Source: Pseudomonas entomophila
GTDB lineage: Bacteria; Pseudomonadota; Gammaproteobacteria; Pseudomonadales; Pseudomonadaceae
Reading direction: 5' to 3'
Assembly (NCBI RefSeq): GCF_029193575.1
Contig: NZ_JARGCS010000008.1
Coordinates: 124,001 to 188,000 of the forward strand
Length of the DNA: 64,000 nucleotides
The notes beneath the pieces are model-generated. The model ran no database searches. It was given only the letters and a program-made list of their open reading frames with translations, and had not been told where the DNA came from. Position 1 is the first letter of the stretch. Each line of letters begins with the position of its first letter. This document shows, in pieces, positions 10,826-19,921 of the stretch. The position numbers and the translations under genes are program-made.

Positions 10826-11329
10826 TCAGGCGACCGCTTCGAGCTTGCGCCGATCGACCGGGTCAACGCCTTCAGGGTCTTGCGCCAACGCCTCGATCGT
10901 TGATTTCCTGAGCGTGGGCGCCTCACGCGCGATGGCGTCCCAGCGCGACCTGATCGAGTCGATGAACGCGTGCAGGTCGCCGTCCGCAACCCCGCACGCG
11001 TTCACTTGCTGAAGCTCCTTGGACAGCTCGCCGAAACGGTCGGCGGCGGTCTTGTGGCCGCTGGCGCGATCACCGAAACCCAGGAATGTCTGCAAGGAGG
11101 CCAAAACGACCGAAAGCACGCTGAGAAAGCCCGCCGTGATGTTGAGCCACAGCCAGTCGCTGTTCTTGAGCGTGGCAAAGATGGAGGCGCCGACCACCGC
11201 CGACAGGATGACCACCGGCACCCCCAGCTTCCAGTTGAGCTTCTCGTAGAAGCGTGACGCCAGTTCGTGTTCGAGTTGATGCTGGCAGATGCTCCTGTGC
11301 CAGCGTTTCAAGAGTTCTTCGGTGGTCAT
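10826..11329 (-). CDS. SLATT-domain two-TM membrane protein
   Basis: This 167-residue protein has the layout of SLATT proteins (SMODS and SLOG-associating 2-TM effectors): an amphipathic N-terminal helix, two adjacent membrane helices (about residues 36-55 and 63-85), then a soluble helical tail beginning GFGDRASGHKTAADRFGEL. SLATT proteins are predicted pore-forming effectors of nucleotide-signal-based phage defence when linked to a SMODS nucleotidyltransferase or SLOG sensor. No such partner is next to this gene, so it is an orphan whose trigger is unknown. The ATG is preceded by GAGGAG at good spacing. Confidence 0.78.
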   Translation of the reverse strand: MTTEELLKRWHRSICQHQLEHELASRFYEKLNWKLGVPVVILSAVVGASIFATLKNSDWLWLNITAGFLSVLSVVLASLQTFLGFGDRASGHKTAADRFGELSKELQQVNACGVADGDLHAFIDSIRSRWDAIAREAPTLRKSTIEALAQDPEGVDPVDRRKLEAVA

Positions 11330-11637
11330 GGCTGCTCCTCGAGACGGTCACGTCTACTGACGGGTCGAGCTGATCGGGTGGCTTTCCTTGCTCATGCTCG
11401 ACACCTGTGGGCGAGGAGACGCAGCATCATGGCATTTGGCCGCATTCTCGAGTCTAGCAGTGGTTTCAAGCGCCGCTACCGTCCCGCTGAGGCACGGGCG
11501 AGCGGTGTTTCGCGGTTCATCGATCATTTTCTTGCCGCCCCGGTGGCACCCCCTCAAACCCCTGTGTATGCTGCCTTCGCATCACTCCCACCCCGCGACG
11601 GACCGCGCCCACTTCCCGACCCGGAAGCCCGAGCCCT
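11330..11637. other. Intergenic stretch without a recognisable gene
   Basis: This 308-base gap separates the divergent SLATT and diguanylate cyclase genes. It must hold both promoters, but I could not identify convincing -10/-35 pairs, and short open frames here have neither ribosome sites nor family resemblance. Confidence 0.5.
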
Positions 11638-12501
11638 ATGCCCGTCGACCTGAAAGCGCTCTACCCGAAGCTGATCCAGCTGATGCTGGACACAGTGTTC
11701 GTGGTCGACCGCGACAACCAGATCGTCTTCGTCAGTGACGCCTGCGAGGCGCTGCTCGGGTATCGCGCCGACGAGCTGATCGGCACGCCGATCACCGACT
11801 ACATGCACCCCGACGACCTGCCGGCCACACGCGCCTCGATCATCCGCGTGATGAACGGCCAACCGCACTTCGACTTTCGCAACCGCTACCTGCGCAAGGA
11901 CGGCGGCATCGTGCACATCCTCTGGTCGGCGTTCTGGTCTGACGAAGTCGGTGCGCGGATCGGCGTGGCGCGCAACGTCACGGCCCTGGCCCAAGCCGAG
12001 GAGGAGTTGCGCTTCCTCGCCCACCATGACTCGCTGACCCGGCTGACCAACCGCTCGTTGTTCAACGACCGTCTCGACGCGGCCCTGCGCACGGCACGGC
12101 GCCAGGGCACGAGCCTGGCGCTGTTGTTCCTCGACATCAACGACTTCAAGGGCATCAACGACGCCCACGGCCACGCCATGGGCGACCGTGTGCTGTGCAC
12201 CGTCGCGCGACGGCTGGAGGCCTGCGTGCGGGCGAGCGACACGGTGGCGCGTATCGGTGGCGACGAGTTCACCGTGCTGCTGACCGAGGTGCCGTCGCGG
12301 GCCGCGGTGTTCGAGAGGGTGGAGCAAATCCTCGCGGCCATGGCCGAACCGCTGGGCGCGGAATTCACCGGGCTGCCGATGCCCTCGTGCAGCATCGGCG
12401 TGGCCTGCTACCCGCAGGACGGGGACGATGCCGATACCTTGCTGAGCTTCGCCGACAGCGACATGTACCGGATCAAGCGCCAACGCTATGCCGCCGGCTG
12501 A
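11638..12501 (+). CDS. PAS-GGDEF diguanylate cyclase
   Basis: This 287-residue soluble protein has one PAS domain (about residues 12-118) followed by a GGDEF domain (125-285). The active-site signature GGDEF is intact at 207-211, so it should make cyclic di-GMP from two GTP. An RxxD inhibitory site (R198, D201) sits five residues before it, so product feedback inhibition is expected. The PAS core ends in a PAC-like IGVARNVTALAQAEEELR linker. There is no membrane segment, so the signal is cytoplasmic, for example redox state or a small ligand. No EAL domain or adjacent signalling partner is present. Confidence 0.92.
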   Translation: MPVDLKALYPKLIQLMLDTVFVVDRDNQIVFVSDACEALLGYRADELIGTPITDYMHPDDLPATRASIIRVMNGQPHFDFRNRYLRKDGGIVHILWSAFWSDEVGARIGVARNVTALAQAEEELRFLAHHDSLTRLTNRSLFNDRLDAALRTARRQGTSLALLFLDINDFKGINDAHGHAMGDRVLCTVARRLEACVRASDTVARIGGDEFTVLLTEVPSRAAVFERVEQILAAMAEPLGAEFTGLPMPSCSIGVACYPQDGDDADTLLSFADSDMYRIKRQRYAAG

Positions 12502-12510
12502 GTGGCCCCC

Positions 12511-13131
12511 TCAGCGTCGGCTGAATGCCAGCCGTGCGGCGAACAACAGGAACAGCACTCCGGTGCTGCGGTCCATCCACTCGATCACCTTGCCGCGCCG
12601 CAGCAGGCCGGCCAGCGGCTGGGTGGCGCCGATCAGCGCGCTGGACCAGGCCAGCCCCAGCACCACGTGGATGCCGACCAGGCCGAAGGTCCAGGCCACC
12701 AGTGGCTGGCCCTGGGGGATGAACTGCGGCAGGAACGACACGTAGAAGATCCCGACCTTGGGGTTGAGCGCGTTGCCCAGCAGGCCCTTGAGAAACCAGT
12801 TGCCCCCAGGCTTGGCGTCGCTTTGCGCGGGCGCCAGCGCGGTGCGGGGCCGCAGCAGCATGTTCAGGCCGAGCCAGGCCAGGTAGGCCGCGCCGCAATA
12901 CTTGAGCAGGTTGTAGGCCAGCTCCGACACGGCGATCAGCGCGCCCAGGCCGAAGGCCACCGCCGCGCCCCACAGCAGGCAGCCGGCATTGATGCCCAGC
13001 GCGGCGCGCACGGCTTGCTGCTTGCCCTCGACGGTGGCGGTGCGCAGCACCAGCGCGGTGTCCAGGCCTGGGGTGAGGGTAAGCAAGGTGGCGGCGAGGG
13101 TGAAGGCGAGCAGGTTGTCGGCGAAGGGCAT
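12511..13131 (-). CDS. LysE/RhtB-family amino acid exporter
   Basis: This 206-residue protein with about six membrane helices begins MPFADNLLAFTLAATLLTLTPGLDTALVLR, the TPGPD-type signature (here TPGLD) of LysE/RhtB exporters. A second family mark, GNALNPKVGIFYVSFLPQFI, lies in the middle. Such proteins expel amino acids or their analogues across the inner membrane. The substrate cannot be told from the sequence. The gene converges with the diguanylate cyclase gene, with only 9 bases between their ends. Confidence 0.9.
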   Translation of the reverse strand: MPFADNLLAFTLAATLLTLTPGLDTALVLRTATVEGKQQAVRAALGINAGCLLWGAAVAFGLGALIAVSELAYNLLKYCGAAYLAWLGLNMLLRPRTALAPAQSDAKPGGNWFLKGLLGNALNPKVGIFYVSFLPQFIPQGQPLVAWTFGLVGIHVVLGLAWSSALIGATQPLAGLLRRGKVIEWMDRSTGVLFLLFAARLAFSRR

Positions 13132-13199
13132 GGGGAGACGTCAGGCAGTGAAGGTTGGCGCACGTTAACACGCGCGGCGTCAGGCGGGGCAGCCGGGCT

Positions 13200-13268
13200 C
13201 CCCCAGGTACCGCGCGACTTTCACGGGCCACGCGGTACCTGGGGGCTTGCCCCGCGATGCGGCCGTTA
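13200..13268. repeat. REP element with 15-bp perfect stem
   Basis: CCCCCAGGTACCGCG at 13200-13214 is exactly complementary to CGCGGTACCTGGGGG at 13231-13245 around a 16-base loop, and a REP half-site (CTTGCCCCGCGAT) follows. It lies just downstream of the GNAT gene on the minus strand and could act as its terminator or as an mRNA-stabilising hairpin. Confidence 0.75.
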
Positions 13269-13291
13269 GGGCCATCCGCTCACCGGCGATT

Positions 13292-13786
13292 TCACTCCAC
13301 CTCTTCCTTGTACATCCGCATTCCCCGCGCCTGGTAATTGGCCAGCGCCGCCGGGTGGTCCAGGCTGCAGGTGTGCACCCACACCCGCCGCGTGCCCGGC
13401 CACTCCCAGGCGCGGGCGATGGCCTCGCTCAGCAGCACGCCGCCGAAACCCTGGTCGAAAAACTGCGGTGCCAGGCCGAAATAGCGGATCTCCACCTCAT
13501 GGCCGTCTGGTCGGTACAGCTCGAAATAGCCGGCGATCGCACCACGGTGGTAGGCAACCCAGGTGCGGTGGCCCGGCTGCTCCACCAGCGCCTGCCACTG
13601 GGCGTCGCTCCAGCGGTTGAGGTCGGTCCAGTTCCAGGCGGCGCCTACCAGTTGATAAAGGAAGCGGTTCAGCTGCGGCTGCGGGATCTCGCACTCGATG
13701 ATCTGCAGGTCGGCGCGCGCTGGCTTGGCCTTGAGTTCGCTGGGGGAGGTCATCTCCAGGTAGAAGATGGTCACGGGGCTGGTCAC
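13292..13786 (-). CDS. GNAT-family N-acetyltransferase
   Basis: This 164-residue protein has the GNAT fold. The acetyl-CoA-binding segment reads IRYFGLAPQFFDQGFGGVLLSEAIARAW (QGFGG in place of Q/RxxGxG/A), followed by RRVWVHTCSLDHPAALANYQARGMRMY, the typical motif B ending. It should transfer an acetyl group to an amine, but the acceptor is unknown. The gene stands alone with a strong hairpin downstream. Confidence 0.88.
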   Translation of the reverse strand: MTSPVTIFYLEMTSPSELKAKPARADLQIIECEIPQPQLNRFLYQLVGAAWNWTDLNRWSDAQWQALVEQPGHRTWVAYHRGAIAGYFELYRPDGHEVEIRYFGLAPQFFDQGFGGVLLSEAIARAWEWPGTRRVWVHTCSLDHPAALANYQARGMRMYKEEVE

Positions 13787-13982
13787 GGGTGGGGCTCCTT
13801 GGGTGGACGGGTCCTTGGCTGGGGGACTTTAGCGTGAATGGGATTGTGGGGCGAGGATTGCGTCGCCCAGGGAAAGGGCCGCTGCCTGGGCAGGCAGCAG
13901 CGTCCCGGAGAGGGGAGGCGCGAGGGCCAGCAGCAGGATCTTTCGGCGGTGGCCGGTGCTGCCCTGCTCGCCGGGGTGGCCG

Positions 13983-14819
13983 TCAGAGAACGATCTTCAG
14001 TTGATAGCTGTCTTTGTCCAGCCGCACATGCTCGATGTGCGCACCGCTATAGACGGTGCGGGCAATGGCTTCGATCTTGCGTCGCTGCGCTTGGGGCATC
14101 TTTTCCCCGATCAGTATTTTCCTGACCGCTTCGGGCGCATAGCTGTGCAGCCCGGTGCTGCTGGAAATGGCCCGATACTCCCGCTCGTGGCGCCAGGCTC
14201 GGGACTTCGTCGAGCGGCTTTTGATGATGAACTCGGCGACCAGGTCGCCAAGCAGTTCGCTGGGCTTGAAATGGTGGGTCATGTGCTGGTGGATATCGAT
14301 CTCCGGCAGTGCATTGCGGTATTCGACAGGCTCGATGATCAAGGTGTCCTGCTGGTTCAGCGTCTGGAGCGACTGGTGCAGCGTGACCTTGTCGAAGACC
14401 AGGCAGAAACCTCGCAGCCCGTTGGCGTAGTGCGACCACATGAGCTGGTTCTTGGCGAAGGTCCTGTCGCGGCGGCAGAAACAGCAGTAGCCGTCCTCGG
14501 CGATGTAATCCATGTGGAGGGTGCGCAGGGTGTGCCCCCACACGTTGAAGATGAATTCGATTTTCTCTTCCAGCGTTGCCAGGCTGACGAGGTGGTCGTG
14601 AAACTCGCGGTTCTTGTCGTGAAAGTAGTCCTGGTTGATGTTGACGATCTCCTCGACTTCGCGTCGGCTGGCAAAGGTGTCTTGCGAGTAGACCTTCTTG
14701 ACTGCCACTCGCCCCTCGAACGGGTCGTTGAAGTCATGGGGCGAGGAGAACCACAGCGTAGAGGTCTTCAAATTGTCCAGGGAGTGTTTGCTGACGCTGA
14801 AGAATTTGCTGAGTTCCAT
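13983..14819 (-). CDS. DUF2971-domain protein
   Basis: This 278-residue protein shows the DUF2971 pattern: an opening MELSKFFSVSKHSLDNL, then LWFSSPHDFNDPFEG, a central CFCRRDRTFAKNQLMWSHYANGLRGFCLVFD block, and WRHEREYR near the C-terminus. The family has no established biochemistry, though members are frequent in variable genomic regions and near defence genes. I chose the ATG at 14819 because the family start lies there; longer in-frame extensions are out of character. Codon third positions are noticeably less GC-rich than in the surrounding genes, suggesting it belongs to a more recently acquired segment together with the adjoining MACPF gene. Confidence 0.8.
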   Translation of the reverse strand: MELSKFFSVSKHSLDNLKTSTLWFSSPHDFNDPFEGRVAVKKVYSQDTFASRREVEEIVNINQDYFHDKNREFHDHLVSLATLEEKIEFIFNVWGHTLRTLHMDYIAEDGYCCFCRRDRTFAKNQLMWSHYANGLRGFCLVFDKVTLHQSLQTLNQQDTLIIEPVEYRNALPEIDIHQHMTHHFKPSELLGDLVAEFIIKSRSTKSRAWRHEREYRAISSSTGLHSYAPEAVRKILIGEKMPQAQRRKIEAIARTVYSGAHIEHVRLDKDSYQLKIVL

Positions 14820-14893
14820 GGGGGCCTGCTCTGGTCGGGGTGATGCGAGTGACTGTGTGCCAAAGAGTCTAGATGCCAACCGGGTGTAGCCTC

Positions 14894-14923
14894 ATCGCGG
14901 GGCGATCCGACGTGCCCCGCGAT
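14894..14923. terminator. Perfect 10-bp hairpin, REP-derived terminator candidate
   Basis: ATCGCGGGGC at 14894-14903 and GCCCCGCGAT at 14914-14923 form a perfect 10-bp stem with a 10-base loop. It lies 23 bases beyond the end of the MACPF gene and before the DUF2971 gene, where it may end MACPF transcription. No U-run follows, so a REP-type role is equally possible. Confidence 0.6.
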
Positions 14924-14946
14924 AGGGCCGGCAAGGTCAACGAACG

Positions 14947-16557
14947 TTACTGATCAGCGCCCAATTTGACGGTGTAGTTGGCCAGCAACACGCCAATCAC
15001 CCCCTTCATCCTGTCGATGTCGGCCTGGGTGATGTTGTCGTAATGCCCCACCCCGACGAAGTTGCCGACCTGCACGGTGAGGTCGCCGTTCTCAGGCACC
15101 ACCTTCCACAGGGTGACGTCCTGGCGGGCGCCAGAGCCTGCGTCGTTCCAGATGGCCTGTGAACTGATGTCCTTCAGGTTGATGTCGCGGCACAGGCTCT
15201 CATGCACGCAGACCAGCCCCTTCTTGATGTCCTCGGGAATGGAGTAGTCGCTGGTGCCCAGCACCATGATGTCGCCCAGCGCGCGATACCCGGCAGGCGG
15301 GACCGGGCGCCAGCAGGCGTAGTAGCCCGACTTGCCCGAGCCTGCGTCGGTCCAGACCTGCACGAAGTCCATGGGCGCCTTGAGGAAGCCCAGCTCGTAG
15401 AGATCACGCAGCAGCGCGCTACGGCCATCGGCGGCGCTGCTGTGGTTGCGCTGGGCGAACTGCCCGGTGTAGCGGTTGCCCTGGTCGGTGCTCGGCGCCC
15501 ACACCGAAAGGTCCTGCTTGGCGCCGGAGCCGGCATCGGTCCCTACGCGACGCATGGCTGGGAACAGGTTGACGGCCAGGACCTTCTTGTCCTTGGGCAC
15601 TGGCTGGGTCTTGCTCTCGATCCAGGACGGGAAGGCCGCCTCCAGGGCGTCACGGCGTTTTGCGTCAGTGGCCAGCGACCAGATCGGGACCAGGCTCTCG
15701 CTGGTGAAGTCCATGAACACGGCGTAGTCGAGTAGGCTTGCGGCCCATTCGTTGAAGGCGCTGTGCTTGTCGTCGTCGTGAAAGATCTTCGACGCCAGGC
15801 CAGGCTTGCCACCTACGGTCTTGAGGTTGGTTTCGGACAGTTGGCGGAAGTTCTCGATCTGTTTGCCCAGTTCAGACTTGCTGTCGACGGAGATTTCGCC
15901 CACCAGCGCCTGGTACGAGGCCTTGGCCGTGACTGAGATGTTGTATTTGTCCTCAATGCGCAGCGTCTTGGTGGCAGCGTTGTAGTCCAGCCGCCCGCCG
16001 ATGACCGCTTCGCCAATGTAGTAGGCGCCAAAGCGATCGAACAGGTCGTTGGGCGAAACGTCATTGTTTTCAATCGCTGAACGCGCCTCGGGTTTCAGGT
16101 AGGCGCGCAATTGTTCCGCGTGCGGAAGATTGATCTGCCAGAGCCGGTGCACTTCGCGGACGGTGTCGTAGTAGGTTTCTTCGTGGGACAGCGACTCGCT
16201 GCTGAAGGCAGTTTCCAGCGAGGCGGAGAACAGTTTGTAGCGGCCGGACACCCCTACCGACAGGCCCAGCGATTCACGGTAGATATCGATGGTTTGGCCT
16301 TTGACCTGGTGGAAGTCGGAGCGAAAGACCGCACTGACGCCGAACAACTTGTTATAGCGGTAAATCTTGCCTTCGATGTTCAGTGTCTTGTAGTCGGTGT
16401 CGGGGAGGTCGAACAGTCCTTGTCCGATGGTGCTCTCGGCACGGGCGAATTCACCTTGCAGGTTATAACCCAGGCCCATGACATCGCTGCCAGGGAGCAG
16501 GGGTTCGTCGGTGCCGGGGGTGGCGAGATAATGAATGGCTAACGTCGTGTTAAGCAT
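14947..16557 (-). CDS. MACPF pore-forming protein with three DAGSG repeats (insecticidal-type toxin candidate)
   Basis: This 536-residue protein appears to be a membrane attack complex/perforin family pore former. The MACPF signature (Y/W-G-T/S-H-F/Y-x6-G-G) appears as FGAYYIGEAVIGG at residues 176-188. The C-terminal third (about 330-500) holds three repeats: TDAGSGAKQDLSVW (340), WTDAGSGKSGYYACW (402) and WNDAGSGARQDVTLW (470). The middle one continues RPVPPAGYRALGDIMV, as in Vps62-type domains. This MACPF plus three-fold C-terminal layout resembles GNIP1Aa, a MACPF/beta-tripod insecticidal protein of Chromobacterium. No classical signal peptide is visible. The start has AAGGAG seven bases upstream. 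No immunity or secretion gene adjoins it. The target and toxicity are inference. Confidence 0.82.
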   Translation of the reverse strand: MLNTTLAIHYLATPGTDEPLLPGSDVMGLGYNLQGEFARAESTIGQGLFDLPDTDYKTLNIEGKIYRYNKLFGVSAVFRSDFHQVKGQTIDIYRESLGLSVGVSGRYKLFSASLETAFSSESLSHEETYYDTVREVHRLWQINLPHAEQLRAYLKPEARSAIENNDVSPNDLFDRFGAYYIGEAVIGGRLDYNAATKTLRIEDKYNISVTAKASYQALVGEISVDSKSELGKQIENFRQLSETNLKTVGGKPGLASKIFHDDDKHSAFNEWAASLLDYAVFMDFTSESLVPIWSLATDAKRRDALEAAFPSWIESKTQPVPKDKKVLAVNLFPAMRRVGTDAGSGAKQDLSVWAPSTDQGNRYTGQFAQRNHSSAADGRSALLRDLYELGFLKAPMDFVQVWTDAGSGKSGYYACWRPVPPAGYRALGDIMVLGTSDYSIPEDIKKGLVCVHESLCRDINLKDISSQAIWNDAGSGARQDVTLWKVVPENGDLTVQVGNFVGVGHYDNITQADIDRMKGVIGVLLANYTVKLGADQ

Positions 16558-16617
16558 GGTGCACTCCTTGCGGTTTTGGGCAGTGGTGGAGCGTTGCCGT
16601 AAAAACTTTAAGAGTGG

Positions 16618-16647
16618 ATTGGCAATAATGCCAATTTGCCATTATTG
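16618..16647 (-). promoter_or_regulatory. Nested palindromes upstream of the MACPF gene, operator candidate
   Basis: ATTGGCA and TGCCAAT (16618-16635) form a 7-bp inverted repeat around ATAA, and overlapping it CAATAATG and CATTATTG (16623-16647) form an 8-bp inverted repeat around 9 bases. They lie 61-90 bases before the start codon in an AT-rich spacer that contrasts with the GC-rich genome, which suits a regulator-binding site near the promoter. The regulator is unknown. Confidence 0.6.
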
Positions 16648-16721
16648 AACCTATTGCCAGTTATTTCTTATTTCATTTGGCTGTAAGGGTTATTTTTATT
16701 TTGTTTATTGCGAAACTACCG

Positions 16722-16786
16722 GCCCGATCGCGGGGCAAACCCGCTCAGGTGTGGTGTGATCCTTGAGTGGGCTTGCCCCGCGATGG
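16722..16786. repeat. Inverted REP pair (REPIN)
   Basis: Two REP copies in opposite orientation (GATCGCGGGGCAAACCCGCT and GGGCTTGCCCCGCGATGG) flank a short spacer. The pair lies immediately beyond the end of cusA, between it and the AT-rich MACPF control region. Confidence 0.8.
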
Positions 16787-16789
16787 CGT

Positions 16790-19700
16790 TTACTGGCCGT
16801 TCAGGCCCCGGCGCCGCCACAGCCAATAGACCGCCGGAATGATGAACAACGACAGCAGCGGCGCCGTCAGCATCCCCCCGACCATCGGCACCGCGATCCG
16901 GCTCATCACCTCGCTGCCCGTGCCGCTGCTCCAGAGGATCGGCAGCAACCCGGCGACGATCACCGCCACCGTCATCGCCTTCGGCCGGATGCGCTGCACC
17001 GCGCCATGGCGGATGGCTTCGAGCAACGCCTGCGGCGTGCGCTCACCCCGGGCCTCGCGCTCGGCCCAGGCGTTGTTCAGGTAGATCTGCATGATCACCC
17101 CGAACTCCGCCGCCACGCCCGCCAGGGCGATGAAGCCGACCCCCGTGGCCACCGACAGGTTGAACCCCATCAGGTACAGCAACCACACCCCGCCGGTCAG
17201 GGCGAAGGGCAGGGTGGCCATGATCAGCAGCGCCTCGCCGAGGCGGCCGAAGGTCAGGTACAGCAACACGAAGATGATCGCCAGCGTCGCCGGCGCCACC
17301 CAGGCCAGGCGCGCGTTGGCGCGTTCCAGGTATTCGAATTGGCCGGAGTAGCTCAGGCTCATGCCCGGAGCCAGTCGCACGCCTTGATCCACCGCCTGGC
17401 GCAGGTCGGCCACCACCGAGGACAGGTCGCGCCCGCGCACGTCGATGTATACCCAGCCGGAGGGGCGGGCGTTCTCGCTCTTGAGCATCGGCGGGCCGTC
17501 GGCCAATCGCACGTTGGCCACCGTGCCGAGGGTGATCTGGCCGCCTTGCGCGGTGTAGATCGGCAGTTGCCGCAAGGCCTCGGCCGAGTCGCGCCACTCG
17601 CGTGGGTAGCGCAGGCTGATCGGGTAGCGCGCCAGGCCCTCGACCGTCTCGCCGATGTTCTGGCCGCCGATGGCGCCGGCGACGATGGCCTGTACATCGG
17701 CGATGTTCAGGCCATAGCGCGCGGCGGCCTGGCGGTCGATGTCGAGGTCGATGTAGCGCCCGCCCGTCAGGCGCTCGGCCAGCGCCGAGGTGACCCCCGG
17801 CACACCCTTGGCCACGCGCTCCACCGCCTGGGTGGCGCGGTCGATCTGCGCCAGGTCGCTGCCGGCCACCTTCACCCCGATAGGGCTCTTGATGCCCGTG
17901 GCTAGCATGTCGATGCGGTTGCGGATCGGCGGGATCCAGATATTGGTCAGGCCCGGCACCTTCACCACCCGGTCCAACGCCTCCACCAGCTTTTCGCTGG
18001 TCATCCCCGGGCGCCACTGCGTCTTGGGTTTCAAGCGCACGACGGTCTCGAACATCTCCAGCGGCGCCGGGTCGGTGGCCGACTCGGCGCGCCCGGCCTT
18101 GCCAAACACGCTGGCCACTTCCGGCACCGTGCGGATGAGCCGGTCGGTGCGTTGCAGCAGCTCGCTGGCCTTTTGCACCGACAGGCCGGGCAGCGCCGAG
18201 GGCATGTACAGCAGGTCGCCCTCGTCCAGCGGCGGCAGGAACTCGCCACCCACCTGGCTCAACGGCCACAGGCTGCTGAGCAGGATCGCCAGCGCGCCGA
18301 GCAACGTCAGCCCGGGCCTGCGCAGCACCGCCTCGAGTGCCGGGCGGTACAGGCGGATCAGCCCACGGTTGAGCGGATTGCGCTGCTCGGCCGGCAGTGG
18401 GCCGCGAATCCAGTAGCCCATCAGCACCGGCACCAGGGTCACCGCCAGCCCCGCGGCGGCGGCCATGGCGTAGGTCTTGGTGAACGCCAGCGGCGCGAAC
18501 AGCCGGCCTTCCTGGGCTTGCAAGGTGAACACCGGCACGAACGACAAGGTGATGATCATCAGGCTGAAGAACAGCGCCGGGCCCACCTCGACCGCCGCTT
18601 CGGTCATCACCCGCCAATGCTGTTCGCCGCGCAGCGCCTGGCCGGGGTGACGCTCATGCCAGGCTTCGACGTGCTTGTGGGCGTTCTCGATCATCACCAC
18701 GGCGGCATCGACCATGGCACCGATGGCGATGGCGATACCGCCCAGCGACATGATGTTGGCGTTGATGCCTTGGTGACGCATGACGATCAGCGCGATCAGC
18801 ACCCCCACCGGCAGCGAGACGATCACCACCAGTGACGAGCGCAGGTGCCAGAGAAACGCCGCGCACACCAGCGCCACCACGATGAACTCTTCGATCAGCT
18901 TGTGGCTGAGGTTGTCCACGGCGCGGTCGATCAACTGGCTGCGGTCGTAGGTGGTGACCAGCTCGACCCCGGCGGGCAGGCTTTTCTTCAGGGTTTCGAG
19001 CTTGTCCTTGACCCGCGCGATGGCTTCGCGAGCGTTCTTGCCGCTGCGCAGCACGATCACCCCGCCCACCGCCTCGCCCTGGCCGTCCAGCTCGCCAATG
19101 CCGCGTCGCCCCTCGGGGCCGAGCTGCACGGTGGCGACATCGCCCAGGCTCACCGGGCTGGCGTTGCCATTCAGGCGCAAGGGGATGGCGCGCAGGTCGT
19201 CCAGCGACTTCAGGTAGCCGGAAGCGCGCACCATGTACTCGGCCTCGCCCTGTTCCAGCACGCCGCCGCCGGTTTCCTGGTTGGCCTTGCCGACCGCGTC
19301 GGCCACCTGCGCCTGGGTGATGCCCAGGGCCGCCATGCGCAGCGGGTCGAGCTGAACCTGGTATTGCTTGACCATGCCACCGATGCTCGCCACTTCGGCG
19401 ACATCCGCCAGGGTCTTGAGCTCGAAGCGCAGGAACCAGTCCTGCAGGCCGCGCAGTTGCGCGAGGTCGTGCCCGCCGCTGCGGTCGACCAGCGCGTATT
19501 GGTAGACCCAACCCACCCCGGTGGCATCCGGGCCGAGCACCGGGCGCGCGGCGGGGGGCAGGCGCGACTGCACCTGGCTCAGGTACTCCAGCACCCGCGA
19601 GCGCGCCCAATACAGGTCGGTGCCGTCTTCGAACAGCACGTAGACGAAGCTGTCGCCGTAGGCCGAGAAACCGCGCACGGTCTTCACCCCAGGCACCGAG

Positions 19701-19921
19701 AGCATGGTGGTGGTCAGTGGGTAGGTGACCTGGTTCTCGACGATTTGCGGGGCTTGCCCCGGGTAGGGGGTGCGGATGATCACCTGCACGTCGGAAAGGT
19801 CGGGCAGGGCGTCGATCGGCAGGTTGCGCAGCGACTGGATGCCCCAGGCGGTGAGCAGCAGGGTGGCGAGCAGCACCAGCACGCGGTTGCCCACCGACCA
19901 GCGAATCAGCTTGGCGATCAT
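16790..19921 (-). CDS. cusA: CusA, Cu(I)/Ag(I) efflux RND pump
   Basis: This 1043-residue heavy-metal RND protein is the proton-driven inner-membrane pump of a tripartite complex that expels Cu(I) and Ag(I) from the periplasm or cytoplasm. Its length and sequence follow E. coli CusA closely. The three methionines known to bind metal in CusA fall at identical numbers: M573 (in YMPSALPG), M623 (in PLEMFET) and M672 (in [11 protein letters not shown]). The proton-relay acids D405 and E412 are also present in [13 protein letters not shown]. This argues for monovalent copper/silver rather than the Zn/Co/Cd of CzcA. It overlaps cusB by 4 bases and is the last gene of the operon. Confidence 0.95.
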   Translation of the reverse strand: MIAKLIRWSVGNRVLVLLATLLLTAWGIQSLRNLPIDALPDLSDVQVIIRTPYPGQAPQIVENQVTYPLTTTMLSVPGVKTVRGFSAYGDSFVYVLFEDGTDLYWARSRVLEYLSQVQSRLPPAARPVLGPDATGVGWVYQYALVDRSGGHDLAQLRGLQDWFLRFELKTLADVAEVASIGGMVKQYQVQLDPLRMAALGITQAQVADAVGKANQETGGGVLEQGEAEYMVRASGYLKSLDDLRAIPLRLNGNASPVSLGDVATVQLGPEGRRGIGELDGQGEAVGGVIVLRSGKNAREAIARVKDKLETLKKSLPAGVELVTTYDRSQLIDRAVDNLSHKLIEEFIVVALVCAAFLWHLRSSLVVIVSLPVGVLIALIVMRHQGINANIMSLGGIAIAIGAMVDAAVVMIENAHKHVEAWHERHPGQALRGEQHWRVMTEAAVEVGPALFFSLMIITLSFVPVFTLQAQEGRLFAPLAFTKTYAMAAAAGLAVTLVPVLMGYWIRGPLPAEQRNPLNRGLIRLYRPALEAVLRRPGLTLLGALAILLSSLWPLSQVGGEFLPPLDEGDLLYMPSALPGLSVQKASELLQRTDRLIRTVPEVASVFGKAGRAESATDPAPLEMFETVVRLKPKTQWRPGMTSEKLVEALDRVVKVPGLTNIWIPPIRNRIDMLATGIKSPIGVKVAGSDLAQIDRATQAVERVAKGVPGVTSALAERLTGGRYIDLDIDRQAAARYGLNIADVQAIVAGAIGGQNIGETVEGLARYPISLRYPREWRDSAEALRQLPIYTAQGGQITLGTVANVRLADGPPMLKSENARPSGWVYIDVRGRDLSSVVADLRQAVDQGVRLAPGMSLSYSGQFEYLERANARLAWVAPATLAIIFVLLYLTFGRLGEALLIMATLPFALTGGVWLLYLMGFNLSVATGVGFIALAGVAAEFGVIMQIYLNNAWAEREARGERTPQALLEAIRHGAVQRIRPKAMTVAVIVAGLLPILWSSGTGSEVMSRIAVPMVGGMLTAPLLSLFIIPAVYWLWRRRGLNGQ

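Noticed and set aside
9515..11329. A CBASS-like defence pair (nucleotidyltransferase plus SLATT effector)
   Set aside because: The nucleotidyltransferase is of the DUF925 type and not a SMODS/CD-NTase; the two genes are separated by a VOC gene and gaps of 128 and 166 bases, so they do not form an operon.
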